Assembly (NCBI GenBank): GCA_001312405.1
Contig: BBDR01000010.1
Location: 62,001-126,000, forward strand
Direction of reading: 5' to 3'
Length of the DNA stretch: 64,000 nucleotides
DNA from: Clostridium sp. NkU-1
GTDB lineage: Bacteria > Bacillota_A > Clostridia > Lachnospirales > Lachnospiraceae
Every line of letters starts with the position of its first letter. The stretch's first letter is position 1. A model generated the notes under the pieces. That model did no database searches. It was not told the origin of the DNA and worked only from the letters and a program-made list of their open reading frames with translations. The translations under genes were made by a program, and so were the position numbers. Shown one piece after another: positions 8,226 to 19,099 of the stretch.

Positions 8226-10812
8226 TTATTCCAGATAGGCAATCAGTTTCTGGCCATCTTCCGACACATCGATCACAATCACATTACCTGGCCGGACCTC
8301 ATCCCCAAGGATGATCCTGGCCGCCAAGGTTTCCACGTGCTTTTGCAGGTAACGTTTCAGCGGACGGGCCCCGTATACCGGATCATAGCCCTGTTCCACC
8401 ACAAACTCTTTTGCCTGGTCAGTCAGTTCCAGCTTTAATTCCTGATTTCCAATCCGTTTATTTAAGTCCGCAAGAAGCAGATCAATGATTCCTGCAATAT
8501 TTTCCTTTTCAAGAGGCTTGAACAGGATTATTTCATCAAGACGGTTTAAAAATTCCGGTCGGAAATGGTTTCTTAAATCGTTCATTACCATTGCTTCCGC
8601 GTCTTCCCTGATCCTTCCGGCCTCATCAATGCCCGTCAGTAAATACTGGGAGCCGATATTGGAGGTCATAATGATGATGGTGTTTTTAAAGTCAACGGTT
8701 TTTCCGGAAGAATCTGTGATCCGTCCATCGTCAAGGACCTGAAGCAGTACATTAAATACATCGGGATGGGCTTTTTCCACCTCATCAAAGAGCACCACGG
8801 AATAGGGCTTTCTCCTGACTGCCTCTGTAAGCTGGCCGCCCTCATCATATCCCACATATCCTGGAGGGGCTCCGATCAGCCTGGATACGGAATGCTTTTC
8901 CATGTATTCGCTCATATCAATTCTGACAATGTTATTTTCATCGTCAAACAGGCTTTCTGCTAAAGCCTTGGCAAGCTCGGTCTTTCCCACGCCAGTAGGT
9001 CCTAAGAACAGAAAGGAGCCAATGGGCTTTGTAGGGTCCTTGATCCCTGCCTTGGAACGGATGATCGCCTCTGTAACCTTTAATACTGCCTCATCCTGGC
9101 CGATGACCCTCTTATGAAGCTCCGTATCAAGGTGAAGAGTCTTATTTCTTTCCCCTTCCGTCAGTCTGGCTACGGGAATTCCGGTCCACTTGGATACGAT
9201 TCTGGAAATTTCCTCTTCTGTCACGCTCTCATGAACCAGGCTCAAATCCTGGTTCCTTACCCGCTCTTCCTCTTCTTCCAGTTCCTTTTGAAGCTGGGGA
9301 AGCTTTCCGTATTGCAGCTCAGCCGCACGGTTTAAATCGTATTTTTGCTGTGCTGCCTGGATCTCCCGGTTCATATTTTCAATTTCTTCCCGCAGGGCGG
9401 ATAACCGTTCTACGGATGCCTTTTCATTTTCCCACTGGGCCTTCTGGGAAGCAAACTCGTCATGAAGCTCTGCCAGTTCCTTCTGAAGCTCTGCAAGACG
9501 GTCCTGGCTTAAACGGTCGGTTTCCTTCTTTAAGGCAGCCTCTTCAATCTCCATCTGCATAATACGCCTTGAAAGCTCATCAAGCTCTGCCGGCATGGAA
9601 TCCAGTTCTGTCTTTATCATTGCACAGGCTTCATCCACTAAATCAATGGCCTTATCCGGCAGAAAACGCTCGCTGATATAGCGGGCAGACAAAGTCGCCG
9701 CCGACACCAGGCAGAGTCCGTGATCTTTACTCCATGGTAGACCTCATACCGCTCTTTCAGTCCCCTTAATATGGAAATGGTATCCTCCACCGTAGGTTCG
9801 TCGACCATTACCGGCTGGAACCGCCGTTCCAGGGCCTGATCCTTTTCAATATACTGGCGGTATTCATCTAGTGTGGTAGCACCGATGCAGTGAAGCTCGC
9901 CTCTTGCAAGCATGGGCTTTAACATATTGCCCGCATCCATGGAACCTTCTGTCTTGCCTGCGCCTACAATGGTATGAAGCTCGTCAATAAACAGAATGAT
10001 CTGGCCGTCGCTCTTCTTCACTTCATCAAGAACTGCCTTTAAACGTTCCTCAAATTCTCCCCGGTACTTGGCGCCTGCCACCAGCGCTCCCATATCAAGG
10101 GCAAACAGTTTTTTATCCTTTAATCCATCGGGCACATCACCCGTACAATCCTTTGGGCCAGGCCTTCTACTACGGCAGTCTTACCAACTCCAGGCTCACC
10201 GATCAGGACCGGATTGTTCTTCGTCTTTCTGGAAAGGATCCGCACCACATTCCGGATCTCGCTGTCCCGTCCGATCACCGGGTCCAGCTTCTGGTCCCTG
10301 GCCCGCTCCACCATATCATAGCCGTATTTGGTAAGGGTATCATAGGTGGCCTCCGGGTTGTCATTGACAACCCGCTGGTTTCCTCTTACCGTGGAAAGGG
10401 CCTGTAAAAAGCTTTCCTTGGTTATGCCATAGCTCCGGAACAGTTCCTTTACTGCCTTAGATGGCTGCTTTAACATGGCTAAAAACAGATGCTCTACGGA
10501 AACGTATTCATCGCCCATGACCTTTGCCTCATCCTCGGCGCTTATTAAGACCTTATTTAATTCATTGCTGATATAAAGCTGCCCTCCCCTGACCTTGGGA
10601 AGTTTTTCAATTGCCTGAGCTGTTTCATTTAAAAACTGCTCTTTTTGTATATTCATCTTGGTAATGAGTTTCAAAATCAGGCTGTCTTCTATAGTGAGAA
10701 GACTGTACAGCATGTGTTCCTGTTCTATTTGCTGGTTTCCATACTCATATGCAAGTTTTTCGCAATTCTGGACGGCTTCCACAGATTTTTGCGTAAATTT
10801 ATTGATGTTCAT
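8226..10812 (-). CDS. clpB: ClpB disaggregase chaperone (two frameshifts)
   Basis: About 862 residues after repair, the usual ClpB length. It starts [20 protein letters not shown], a Clp N-domain. The first AAA module has Walker [20 protein letters not shown] and [15 protein letters not shown] long coiled-coil M-domain of about 9250-9600 bp ([20 protein letters not shown] and onward) follows. The second AAA module has [16 protein letters not shown] and [13 protein letters not shown], with a C-terminal [13 protein letters not shown]. It rescues aggregated proteins with DnaK. Start: ATG at 10812 after GGAGGA. Breaks are near 10135 (GGGG read as GGG) and near 9708 (CCC read as CC). No clear CtsR or CIRCE site is visible upstream. 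Confidence 0.93.
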
Positions 10813-10870
10813 AATAGCTCCTCCTTTTTCTCCGAATATGTAAAAATATTGCTTCACTTGTTCTATATGT

Positions 10871-10899
10871 AATATAACAAATAGTTTTTCGTGTGTCAA
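10871..10899 (-). promoter_or_regulatory. Sigma-A promoter of clpB
   Basis: On the minus strand TTGACA (10894-10899) and TATATT (10871-10876) are 17 bp apart, 59 bp before the clpB start codon. Confidence 0.75.
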
Positions 10900-10981
10900 G
10901 ATATTTTTCTCCGAAGTCCAACAAATTTTCAAACAAAAATCTTACAGTTTTCTTCCCTGCATTGTGTTTCCCTGTTTCCTC

Positions 10982-11092
10982 TGGTATTATTTTAACCCAA
11001 ATTCCTATGGCCTACTCGGACTTATGGCTGTAAGCCGGGTTGTTGATGGCTCTTATGTGGATACAAACGGGCGCATGAATGAAATCAGGTAG
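10982..11092 (+). pseudogene. Remnant of a cell-wall-binding (choline-binding-type) repeat protein
   Basis: An open stretch on the plus strand ends at a TAG at 11090-11092 and reads WYYFNPNSYGLLGLMAVSRV then VDGSYVDTNGRMNEIR. The WYYFNP-...-VDGSYVDTNGRM pattern is that of the last repeat of choline-binding-type proteins, like those at 44-51 kb. No start or upstream coding part is visible, so it looks like the 3' stub of a deleted gene. Confidence 0.5.
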
Positions 11093-11140
11093 TTCGCTGA
11101 ATGAATATGCAGGCATATTCATCCGGCTCATTGCCAGCAA

Positions 11141-11180
11141 AAAAGAGCAGTGCTGCTTAAGAAACAGACACTGCTCTTTT
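11141..11180 (-). terminator. Terminator after the MATE gene
   Basis: The arms AAAAGAGCAGTG/CACTGCTCTTTT are 12 bp with a 16-base loop. On the minus strand a T-run follows the stem. The stop codon of the MATE gene (11157-11159) lies inside the loop. Confidence 0.8.
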
Positions 11181-12477
11181 TTCTATTCCCCGAAATCTCC
11201 AGCCAAATAAAACAGCACGGAAAATCCAGTCAATAAACATTCCATACCATACGCCCATTACGCCTGTATTCATCACACGGACAAAGAAATAAGCAAAGGC
11301 GATCCGGAACAGCCACATGGAGAATATGGACACTACCATGGTAAATTTGGCATCCATGGAGGCTCTCAGGGCATAAGGTACGGTAAAGGCCAGAGGCCAT
11401 ACGATCATGGCATAGCTGTGGACCACCACCATCCGGGCGGATATTTCTGCCGCCTCCCCCGAAAGGTTGTAGACAGAAGCAAGCTGGTCTGAAAATACGG
11501 CCATAATCGTACACAGCAAAAGAAGGATTCCATAATTAGCCCCAACCAAAAGCCTGGTATACCGCTTTGCCTCTTCTTTCTTTCCTGCTCCCACACATTG
11601 CCCGACAATGGTGATCAGGCCAAGGCCTATGGCGTTGCCGGGCAGATACAGCAGGGTCACCAGATTGGAAGCCACTGCAAAGCTTGCGATGGCCGCCGTG
11701 CCCAGGGAAGAAACAAGGCTTTGCAAAGCAAGCTTTCCAAACTGGAACATGCCGTTTTCCAATCCGTTTGGAATGCCGATGGACAGTATATTCTTAATCA
11801 TCGGAAGGTTGGGCTTAAGCTCTTCCAGACGGTTGATTCTCACAACATTGCCGGGATTTTGAATCATGAAGAGCATCAGCACCGCGGCAGCGATCCGGCT
11901 GAACAGGGTGGGCCAGGCAAGGCCGGCCACCCCCATATGAAGACCGTATACGCAGATTGCATTTCCCACAACATTCACGGTATTTATCACCAGGGAAACT
12001 GCCATGGAAGCTTTGGAGTTTCCCATGGAGCGGAATAAGGCCGCACAGGAATTATAGACTGCAACAAAGGGATAGGACAGGGCCGTGATCCAGAAATAAA
12101 CCACAGCAGCGCTCATGACCGCCTCATCCACATTGCCGAAAATAACCTTTAACAGGCTTCCTCTGCCTGCCAGTGCAATAAGGGTAATAAGAACCGAAAG
12201 TACGGTGGTGACTCCAATGAGCTGTCCTGCTGCCTTGCAGGCATTCTCTGACTGCTTTTTCCCAAGATACTGCTGATATGACTGCCCCTCCGGTAGCCAA
12301 TGCCGACAGCATCTGAATAATCAGAATGTTGATGGATTCCACCAGGGAAACTCCGGAAACAGATGCCTCTCCCACTGCCGCCGCCATCACGACATTCACC
12401 ATTCCTACCAGAACGATCAATATCTGTTCCACGATCAAAGGGGCAAGCAGCTTCATCAAATCTTTTCTAGTAAACAT
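11157..12477 (-). CDS. MATE family multidrug/Na+ exporter (frameshifted)
   Basis: About 440 residues with roughly twelve hydrophobic segments. The N-terminal part begins MFTRKDLMKLLAPLIVEQIL and includes VGMVNVVMAAAVGEASVSGV, the start of a MatE domain. The second half includes FRSMGNSKASMAVSLVINTV and GLGLITIVGQCVGAGKKEEA, the repeat loop of this fold. Such proteins export cationic drugs or metabolites in exchange for Na+ or H+. The break lies near 12265-12285, after GGAVISAVS, where the frame should continue QYLGKKQSENACKAAGQL; the fragments are 12124-12477 and 11157-12131. The stop of the Gfo/Idh gene is 15 bp upstream of its start, so the two are probably cotranscribed. Confidence 0.87.
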
Positions 12478-12491
12478 ATATGTTCCTCTTA

Positions 12492-13473
12492 TTATGCCTC
12501 AAACGGATAACGGATTCCCCACTGTCTTCTTAACTCATCCATGACCTTCATAATGTCCAGGATGGTCTTATGGGGCATTTGGGGACACTCTGTCCAGCCA
12601 TTTCTGATGGCTTCCCCGCAGGCTTCAATCTGGTACTCATATCCGGATATCTGTTCCGGCCTGATATGGGTTTCAATCAGCTGCCTGTTTGCATCATAAA
12701 CCTTGATGGACTCAAAATTATTGACATTCTCGACTACAAGGTATCCCCTGGTTCCGTATATGATTCCCAAGCGGTCAGAGAGCACCCGCAGGGAACTGTT
12801 TAAGATTGCCATCTTTTCTCCCGGATAGCATAAGGTAATGCTGTTCTGGGCATCTACCCCGCTGTCTGTTTTAATTACGCTGGACTGGATATCTGTGATC
12901 TCATCGCCAAAGACAATGGAAGCGAAATTAAGTGTGTACACCCCAACATCAAGAAGGGCTCCCCCTGCAAGCTCCGGTTTCATAAGGCGGGGCTTGTCAG
13001 CAATCAGATAACAGAGATTTGCCGTAAGGGTCATAGGCTCTCCGATAATGCCTGAGTTTAAAACCTCTTTCAGGGTCTTTGCCATGGGCATGTAACGCAC
13101 CCACATGGCTTCCGTTATCATGAGACTTTTTTTCCTTTGCCAGTCCGGTCATCTCCTTCGCCTGGGCATAGTTGGCGGCAAAGGCCTTTTCACAGAGAAC
13201 ATGCTTTCCATTCTCCAGGCACAGCTTAGCATTGCTGTAATGTTCGGAATGAGGTGTGGCAATATAGATCAACTGAATATCCGGGTCCTTTGCAAGTTCC
13301 TCATAAGAGCCATAAGCCCTTTCTAGGGAAAAACGCGCCGCAAATTCTTCCGCTTTTTCCAGACTTCTGGAGGCAGCTCCCATCAGAACTGCCTGCGGCA
13401 TCTGAAGCATTGTATCTGCCAGTATGGAGGCGATTCCGCCAGTTCCCATGATTCCGATTTTTAACGCTTCCAT
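12492..13473 (-). CDS. Gfo/Idh/MocA family oxidoreductase (frameshifted)
   Basis: About 326 residues after repair. The N-terminal Rossmann motif is IGIMGTGGIASILADTM (GxGxxA type), followed by YIATPHSEHYSNAKLCLENG and HVLCEKAFAANYAQAKEM, the EKP-like dinucleotide and active-site loop with CEKA. The C-terminal substrate domain includes GALLDVGVYTLNFA. Members oxidise or reduce sugars, inositols or their derivatives using NAD(P). The break is at about 13123-13129, seven A that should be six. A close paralogue lies at 23898-24876. The natural substrate cannot be told from the sequence. Confidence 0.87.
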
Positions 13474-13504
13474 GTCTCAAACCTCCGTACATTTATTTTC
13501 CTGT

Positions 13505-14464
13505 TCAGTATAGCATACCAAAACAGTCTGTACAATTTATTCTTTTGGAATGTCGGAAGGGGCAGTCCCTCTGCATTCCTGCTCCATTTTTTTGAACCAG
13601 CTCAATAAATGCCTTCATCTCCCTGCTGATCCATTTATCCCTGTGATAGACCATCTGTCTCCAGGTCTGCAGGTGAAAATCCTTCATTTTGAGAGGCGTT
13701 AAAATTCCCTCCTCAATATCCCTGCAAATGGTGAACTCCGGCAGAAAAGAAATTCCCGCATTGCTGCGAAGAAGCTTGATGATGAATTCCGTATTGCCGA
13801 TTTCCAGAAAGGGATGAACCTTTTTTCCGTAAGCTGCCAAGTACTGTTCCAGCATAAGCCGGTAACTGGCATCCTTTTCCGTAAGGATCATTGGCTGTGA
13901 AATGACCTGATCAATGGTAAGACCTGTCTCCATTCCAAAAGGATGGTTCTTTGAAGCGGCAAAAATAATGTCTTCAGGCTCTTCCATCACCTTTACCCAT
14001 TTTGAATCATACATGCGTTTATCAAGGAAATACACCAGGTCAATGGTATTATGGTTCATCATGGTAAGAAGGGCCCCAGGGGAATCCACCACAATGCTTA
14101 CGTTGACCTGGGGATAAAGGCGGTGGAACTCCTGTATGAGAGGCGGAAATAAGGTGGAACAGATGGATTCTATGGTCCCGATCACCAGCCTGCCCGTAAG
14201 CTCCGAAGATACGGATAAAATGTTTTTTGCATGGTTTAAGTTCTTCACCACATCAGCCGCATATTCATAAAAAGTTTCCCCCTCATGGGTCAGGGTCGTC
14301 TGCTTCCCGATCCTGTCAAACAAATGGACATTTAATTCCTTTTCCAGCTGCTTGATCTGTACGGTGACCGCGGCCTGGGAATAACCCAGCTTCTCAGCCG
14401 CCCTACAAAAGCTTTTCCTGTTCGCTACTTCTAAAAATGTCTTTATTTCCCGAAGCTCCATCAT
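13505..14464 (-). CDS. LysR family transcriptional regulator
   Basis: A 319-residue protein. The N-terminal winged helix is MELREIKTFLEVANRKSFCR then AAEKLGYSQAAVTVQIKQLE, the standard LysR layout, followed by a substrate-binding domain (RLVIGTIESICSTLFPPLIQ). AAGGAG lies before the ATG. It is divergent from the cysteine desulfidase-like gene at 14634, 170 bp away, so that gene is the likely target. The A+T-rich gap between them contains TATAAA-like elements but I could not fix a T-N11-A box. Confidence 0.88.
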   Translation of the reverse strand: MMELREIKTFLEVANRKSFCRAAEKLGYSQAAVTVQIKQLEKELNVHLFDRIGKQTTLTHEGETFYEYAADVVKNLNHAKNILSVSSELTGRLVIGTIESICSTLFPPLIQEFHRLYPQVNVSIVVDSPGALLTMMNHNTIDLVYFLDKRMYDSKWVKVMEEPEDIIFAASKNHPFGMETGLTIDQVISQPMILTEKDASYRLMLEQYLAAYGKKVHPFLEIGNTEFIIKLLRSNAGISFLPEFTICRDIEEGILTPLKMKDFHLQTWRQMVYHRDKWISREMKAFIELVQKNGAGMQRDCPFRHSKRINCTDCFGMLY

Positions 14465-14633
14465 TAAAACTCCTTTCTTTAACCAATTTAAAAATATTAA
14501 ACGTTATCTTAAAAACATTAAATTTTACATCCATGTTTTTATATGGTACATTATAAACGAAGAGAAATCAATGCTTATTAACAGGCTGTTTTCGGAAAAT
14601 TAATAACAATTTCAGAAAGGAATTGATGTTCAT

Positions 14634-15907
14634 ATGGAGAAGGCAAGTAATAAATACCGTGCCTATGTGCAGATATTAAAAGAAGAGCTGGTTCCAGCCA
14701 TGGGATGCACCGAACCGGTGGCCCTGGCTTATGCAGCCGCAGTTGCCAGAAAAACACTGGGGGAAATGCCTGACAAAGTGGTGGTGGGCGCCAGCGGAAG
14801 CATTATTAAGAACGTGAAATCCGTGATCGTTCCCAATACAGGCCATTTAAAAGGCATTCCTGCGGCAGTTGCGGCAGGGATTGTGGCGGGGAATCCGGAA
14901 AGAGAGCTGGAGGTCATTGCAGAGGTCTCGCCGGAGCAGATGATACAGATGAGAGATTTTATGAAGGAAAAGGAGATCACGGTAGAACACCTGGACCAGG
15001 GGATTAATTTTGACATCCTTGTTACCCTTTATAAGGGTGCTTCCTTCAGCAGAGTGCGCATTGCCAATTACCATACCAACATCGTTCTCATTGAAAAGGA
15101 TGGAACCATACTAAAGTACAAGGAAACTGCTTTAGAAGAGGAACCTCTGACTGACCGGAACTTGCTTAATATGGAGGATATCTGGGATTTTATCAATACC
15201 GTGGACATCGACCACATCCGTGATATCCTGGACCGGCAGATCCGGTACAACTGGGCCATTGCCGAAGAAGGGCTTAAGGAAAACTATGGAGCCAATATCG
15301 GCAAGGTACTCCTTAATAATTCCGGAAATGACCTGTCCGTTAAGGCAAAAGCAATGGCGGCGGCAGCTTCCGATGCCCGCATGAACGGCTGCGAACTGCC
15401 GGTGGTTATCAATTCCGGAAGCGGAAATCAGGGGATCACCGTTTCCGTGCCTGTCATCGTATATGCAAGGGCATTAAAGGTCAGTGATGAAAAATGTACC
15501 GTGCCTTGGCCCTATCCAATCTGGCCGCCATTCACCAGAAAACCCCCATCGGCAGATTGTCCGCCTATTGCGGTGCCGTCAATGCAGGAGCAGGGGCCGG
15601 AGCTGGAATTGCCTATCTCTGCGGAGGCGGCTATGAGGAAGTCACCCATACCATAGTCAATGCCCTGGCCATTGTTTCCGGGATTGTATGCGATGGGGCA
15701 AAATCCTCCTGCGCCGCAAAGATCGCCTCTTCCATTGAAGCCGGCATTTTGGGTTACAATATGTACATGCAGGGCCAGCAGTTCTTTGACGGCGACGGGA
15801 TCGTCACCAAAGGAGTGGAAGCCACCCTTAGAAACGTTGGGAGACTGGGAAAAGAAGGGATGAGGGAAACCAACGAAGAAATTATCCGGATCATGATAGG
15901 GGGATAA
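14634..15907 (+). CDS. L-cysteine desulfidase / serine dehydratase alpha family protein (UPF0597, frameshifted)
   Basis: About 424 residues. The start contains the family signature VPAMGCTEPVALAYAAA (residues 17-33), whose cysteine binds the [4Fe-4S] cluster in CdsB-type enzymes. Later parts are VINSGSGNQGITVSVPVIVY and SAYCGAVNAGAGAGAGIAYL, with cysteine-bearing VSGIVCDGAKSSCAAKI. The family includes the archaeal cysteine desulfidase and E. coli YhaM, which break cysteine down to sulfide, ammonia and pyruvate. The frame breaks at about 15490-15495, where AAAAA should be six A (...VSDEK-MYRALALSN). It stands alone, divergent from the LysR gene, its presumed regulator. Confidence 0.86.
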
Positions 15908-16084
15908 AAAAGGACTGGGGTTGTTGCAAAAGTAAATTGAATAATCTGCCAGAGCAACACCCCCTTGTTTGCATTATAATGCAGATTCCGGGCATATCAA
16001 GCAGGGCTTCCCGCCGGAATTAGTGAAATGATAAACCAGTTGAGTTTTTAGTTTTAAAAAGCAGAAGTGCCTTTTACCTCACCG

Positions 16085-16333
16085 TTAGTCCAAATAATTT
16101 CCAACATCGTATTGGTTAATCTGTCTTTTGATCTTCACAATAATGGAACCATCATTCTGTGTTTGCTCACTAATGATTTTGTAAGCCGTTTTACTGCGGT
16201 CAATTTTTTCCTTATAATCTTCATATTCTGCCTTTACAGCCCTTACCGCTATATCTTGAGACATACCTTCTTTTAACTGGAAATGTACTGTCTGATTCAA
16301 ACATGCATATTGATGCAGGTTTCTCCTTAGCAT
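16085..16333 (-). CDS. Hypothetical protein, 82 aa
   Basis: The ATG at 16333 has GGAGGG eight bases before it, which I prefer to the longer reading frame starting at 16501. The protein is MLRRNLHQYACLNQTVHFQL followed by a charged helix (AVRAVKAEYEDYKEKIDRSK) and a C-terminal IISEQTQNDGSIIVKIKRQI. It has no signal peptide and no membrane segment. I do not recognise a family. The ribosome binding site and even composition suggest it is real. Confidence 0.5.
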   Translation of the reverse strand: MLRRNLHQYACLNQTVHFQLKEGMSQDIAVRAVKAEYEDYKEKIDRSKTAYKIISEQTQNDGSIIVKIKRQINQYDVGNYLD

Positions 16334-16539
16334 ATGATTCACCCTCCAAATATCAGGATAAGTTACACAAACGCAAAAGAATAAAAAAGCACAGCCTGCT
16401 CCAACTGGACTTACGTTCCGCGAAGCAAATTGCACGTTATATGGTAATATTATAGCACATTTCACAAAACCGGTGTAATAGGTGATTTTGCTGAATTCCA
16501 AAATTTAAATATATATTTAGCTCCTCATATCATGCAGCT

Positions 16540-16962
16540 TTCGTAAGTGGTAGGTCACTTACCCTCAATTTCTTCTTTGATTTCCTGTTCTTGCAGTAGA
16601 GCCCTGTTGCATACATGAAATCATGATACTTGATGTCATTGCACGGTACCCCCTTAACCTTTATCAACTATATTTTTTTTATCAATCTTAAAAGGAGCTC
16701 CATATATTTCCCACTCAAGAGGTTTGTTTAAGGAGTAATTCTCTTCTTTTAAGAATTTCCTTTAAGCAATTGTTCTGTTTAAATCTTCATGGGCACTTTC
16801 AAGTTTCATAGGAAGGGCTGTTGAACAAATATTCCAACAGGTATTGTATCCGTTCCTCCGGCGTATCAGGCGATATTTTTTTGAATGTTGCGTGTATAAT
16901 TCCTGGATATTTGTGGACAACGTATATCCAGGAAATGGGAAGCTGTTTTTTATAGCAATCAT
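16540..16962 (-). other. Decayed coding stretch, no intact gene
   Basis: Several short overlapping frames on the minus strand give coding-like peptides, for example KISPDTPEERIQYLLEYL at about 16810-16890 and NKPLEWEIYGAPFKIDKKNI at about 16660-16725. They are broken by stops and shifts more often than sequencing errors elsewhere would explain. I cannot assign a family. Confidence 0.4.
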
Positions 16963-17006
16963 AAGTTTATATCAATGGGAAAATGGAAAAAGGCAGAGAT
17001 TTGAGT

Positions 17007-17039
17007 AAAAAAAGGCCCCATTCCAGCATGGAATGGGGC
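17007..17039 (-). terminator. Terminator after prfA
   Basis: The 11-bp arms GCCCCATTCCA/TGGAATGGGGC (17015-17025 and 17029-17039) have a 3-base loop and, on the minus strand, are followed by seven T. Confidence 0.92.
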
Positions 17040-17108
17040 GATAACATGTATCCATATTCTTTTTAGGAATCCTTTGCAGAGCTGAAAAGCACCGCAAATC
17101 CGGTATTT

Positions 17109-18185
17109 TTACGCCTCTTCATTCAGCTTGCTTAAGCGCACAGCCTGGTCTGCTGCAATGAGGGAATCCAGAAGCTCCTGAATGTCCCCATCCATAATGG
17201 AATCAATCTTATAAAGAGTAAGCTTGATCCTGTGATCCGTTACACGGCCCTGAGGAAAATTATAGGTCCGGATCTTTTCGGAACGGTCTCCCGTACCGAT
17301 CTGGCTTCTTCTTTCCTCTGCCTCTGAATTCTGCCTTTTCTCCAGCTCCAGGTCGTAAAGCTTGGAACGCAATAACCGAAAGGCCTTTTCCTTATTCTGA
17401 AGCTGTGACTTTTCTGTCTGGCTGTAAATCACGATTCCCGTAGGCATATGGGTCAGACGAACGGCTGAGTCGGTGGTATTTACACACTGTCCGCCGTTTC
17501 CGGAAGCACGCATAACGTCGATTCTCACATCCTTATCTTCGATCACTACATCAAACTCTTCTGCCTCAGGCATAACTGCCACGGTAGCTGTGGAGGTGTG
17601 GATTCTTCCTCCGCTCTCTGTCTCCGGCACCCGCTGTACCCGGTGAACGCCGCTTTCATATTTCATCTTGGAATAAGCGCCCTTGCCTGTAATCATGGCA
17701 ACCACTTCTTTAAAACCGCCGATTCCGCTTTCGTTGACGCTGATCAGTTCTACCTTCCAATGATTGCTTTCCGCGTAATTGACATACATGCGGTAAAGCT
17801 GGGAAGCAAACAGGGCCGCTTCGTCACCGCCTGCTCCGGCGCGGATTTCCAGAATAATATTCTTATCGTCATTAGGGTCTTTAGGTAAAAGTAAGATCTT
17901 AAGCTCCTGCTCCAGCGCCTCGATCTGCTTCTTGGCATCGGATAATTCCTCTTTTGCCATCTCCCGCATCTCCTCGTCGCTTTCTTCCTCCAGAAGAGCC
18001 AGGCTGTCTTCCACGGTCTGCTTTGCTTTCTTATACTGGCTATAAGTCTCTACTAGGTCTGCCAGATCCGCCTGCTCCTTCATCAGCTTACGAAACCGGT
18101 TCTGATCCTCTATTACGGAAGGATTGTTTAGCTCCTGCATCAATTCTTCATAATGTATTAAAATATCATCTAATCTATCAAACAT
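17109..18185 (-). CDS. prfA: Peptide chain release factor 1
   Basis: A 358-residue protein. The ATG at 18185 ([20 protein letters not shown]) has GGAGG seven bases before it; the longer frame to 18221 is not needed. The GGQ motif is seen in [20 protein letters not shown] and enters the peptidyl-transferase centre to release the chain at UAA and UAG. The residue after GGQ is C where many RF1 proteins have H, N or S. It is followed by prmC, whose product methylates the GGQ glutamine, the common bacterial pair. Confidence 0.97.
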   Translation of the reverse strand: MFDRLDDILIHYEELMQELNNPSVIEDQNRFRKLMKEQADLADLVETYSQYKKAKQTVEDSLALLEEESDEEMREMAKEELSDAKKQIEALEQELKILLLPKDPNDDKNIILEIRAGAGGDEAALFASQLYRMYVNYAESNHWKVELISVNESGIGGFKEVVAMITGKGAYSKMKYESGVHRVQRVPETESGGRIHTSTATVAVMPEAEEFDVVIEDKDVRIDVMRASGNGGQCVNTTDSAVRLTHMPTGIVIYSQTEKSQLQNKEKAFRLLRSKLYDLELEKRQNSEAEERRSQIGTGDRSEKIRTYNFPQGRVTDHRIKLTLYKIDSIMDGDIQELLDSLIAADQAVRLSKLNEEA

Positions 18186-18233
18186 TGATAACCTCCTGAA
18201 TTTCCGGGAAATGACTGCCATAAGTCTGCAGTG

Positions 18234-19099
18234 TCATTGCTTTCGTGCACAAATTACGCGGTCCAGCTCCGCCGCGTCCTTGACTACCCGGATTTCTTCA
18301 AAGCCGGAGTCCTTTAATAAATCGTTTACAGCCTCTCCCTGGTCATAGCCGATTTCAAAATAAACCGCTCCTCCATGGGCCAGATGATGGCGGCTTTCCA
18401 AAGCAAGCCTTCTGTAAAAATACAATCCGTCTTCCTTCCCGTCAAGGGCCAGCATGGGTTCGAAATCCCGGACTTCCGGCTGCAGTCCTTCTATTATTTT
18501 TGTTGGAATATAGGGGGATTTGACACGATCACATCAAATTTCTTCTGATCCTCTAATGAAGCAAATAAATCGCTTTCTATCAGTGTGATCTTTCCCTCTC
18601 CCAAAAGCTTTCCTGCATTCTTTTCCGCCACCTTAAGGGCTTCCCTGGAAATATCCACGGCAGTCACACGGTCTAATCCGCCAAGCTTTGCCAGACTGAT
18701 GGCAATGCAGCCGCTTCCCGTACACATATCCAGCACTTCCGGTTTCTTTCCCTTATAATCCTTTAAGACCAGTTCCACCAGAGTTTCCGTATCCTGCCTT
18801 GGAATCAGCACATGTTCATTTACCGAAAACTCAAGCCCCATGAACTCCCGGCTTCCTGTAATCTGCTGGAGAGGGATTCTTTTTGAACGTTTCTCTATCA
18901 TGGACCGGTATTCTGAAACGGCCTCCAGAGAAAAGTCCTCATCCGGAAGCCTCCTGTTCCTGTCTATAAGAAAATGCACCATATCTGTATGGAACGCCTC
19001 AAAAAGTAAGTATCTGGAATCAAGAGAGGCCTCTTCCACCCCTGCCTTTGACAGCTTCAACTCTCCTTCTTCCAACAAAATCTGTAATGTCAGACTCAT
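18234..19099 (-). CDS. prmC: Release factor glutamine methyltransferase (frameshifted)
   Basis: About 288 residues. The SAM-binding motif is VLDMCTGSGCIAISLAKLGG and the substrate-glutamine motif should read NPPY. As given it reads SNPPIFQQK because the C run at about 18514-18518 has five rather than six bases; repaired it is VSNPPYIPTKIIEGLQPEV. The N-terminal helical domain includes QQITGSREFMGLEFSVNEHV. It methylates the GGQ glutamine of RF1/RF2. Its start overlaps the end of the DUF1385 gene by four bases and prfA follows downstream. Confidence 0.93.

Noticed and set aside
1640..10812. True pseudogenes of cls and clpB
   Set aside because: Each break is one base in a short homopolymer and all catalytic motifs are kept, which fits sequence error better than decay.
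16085..16501. Longer 138-residue start for the hypothetical gene
   Set aside because: The extra residues are Cys/Phe-rich and unlike coding sequence, while a strong GGAGGG site points to the ATG at 16333.
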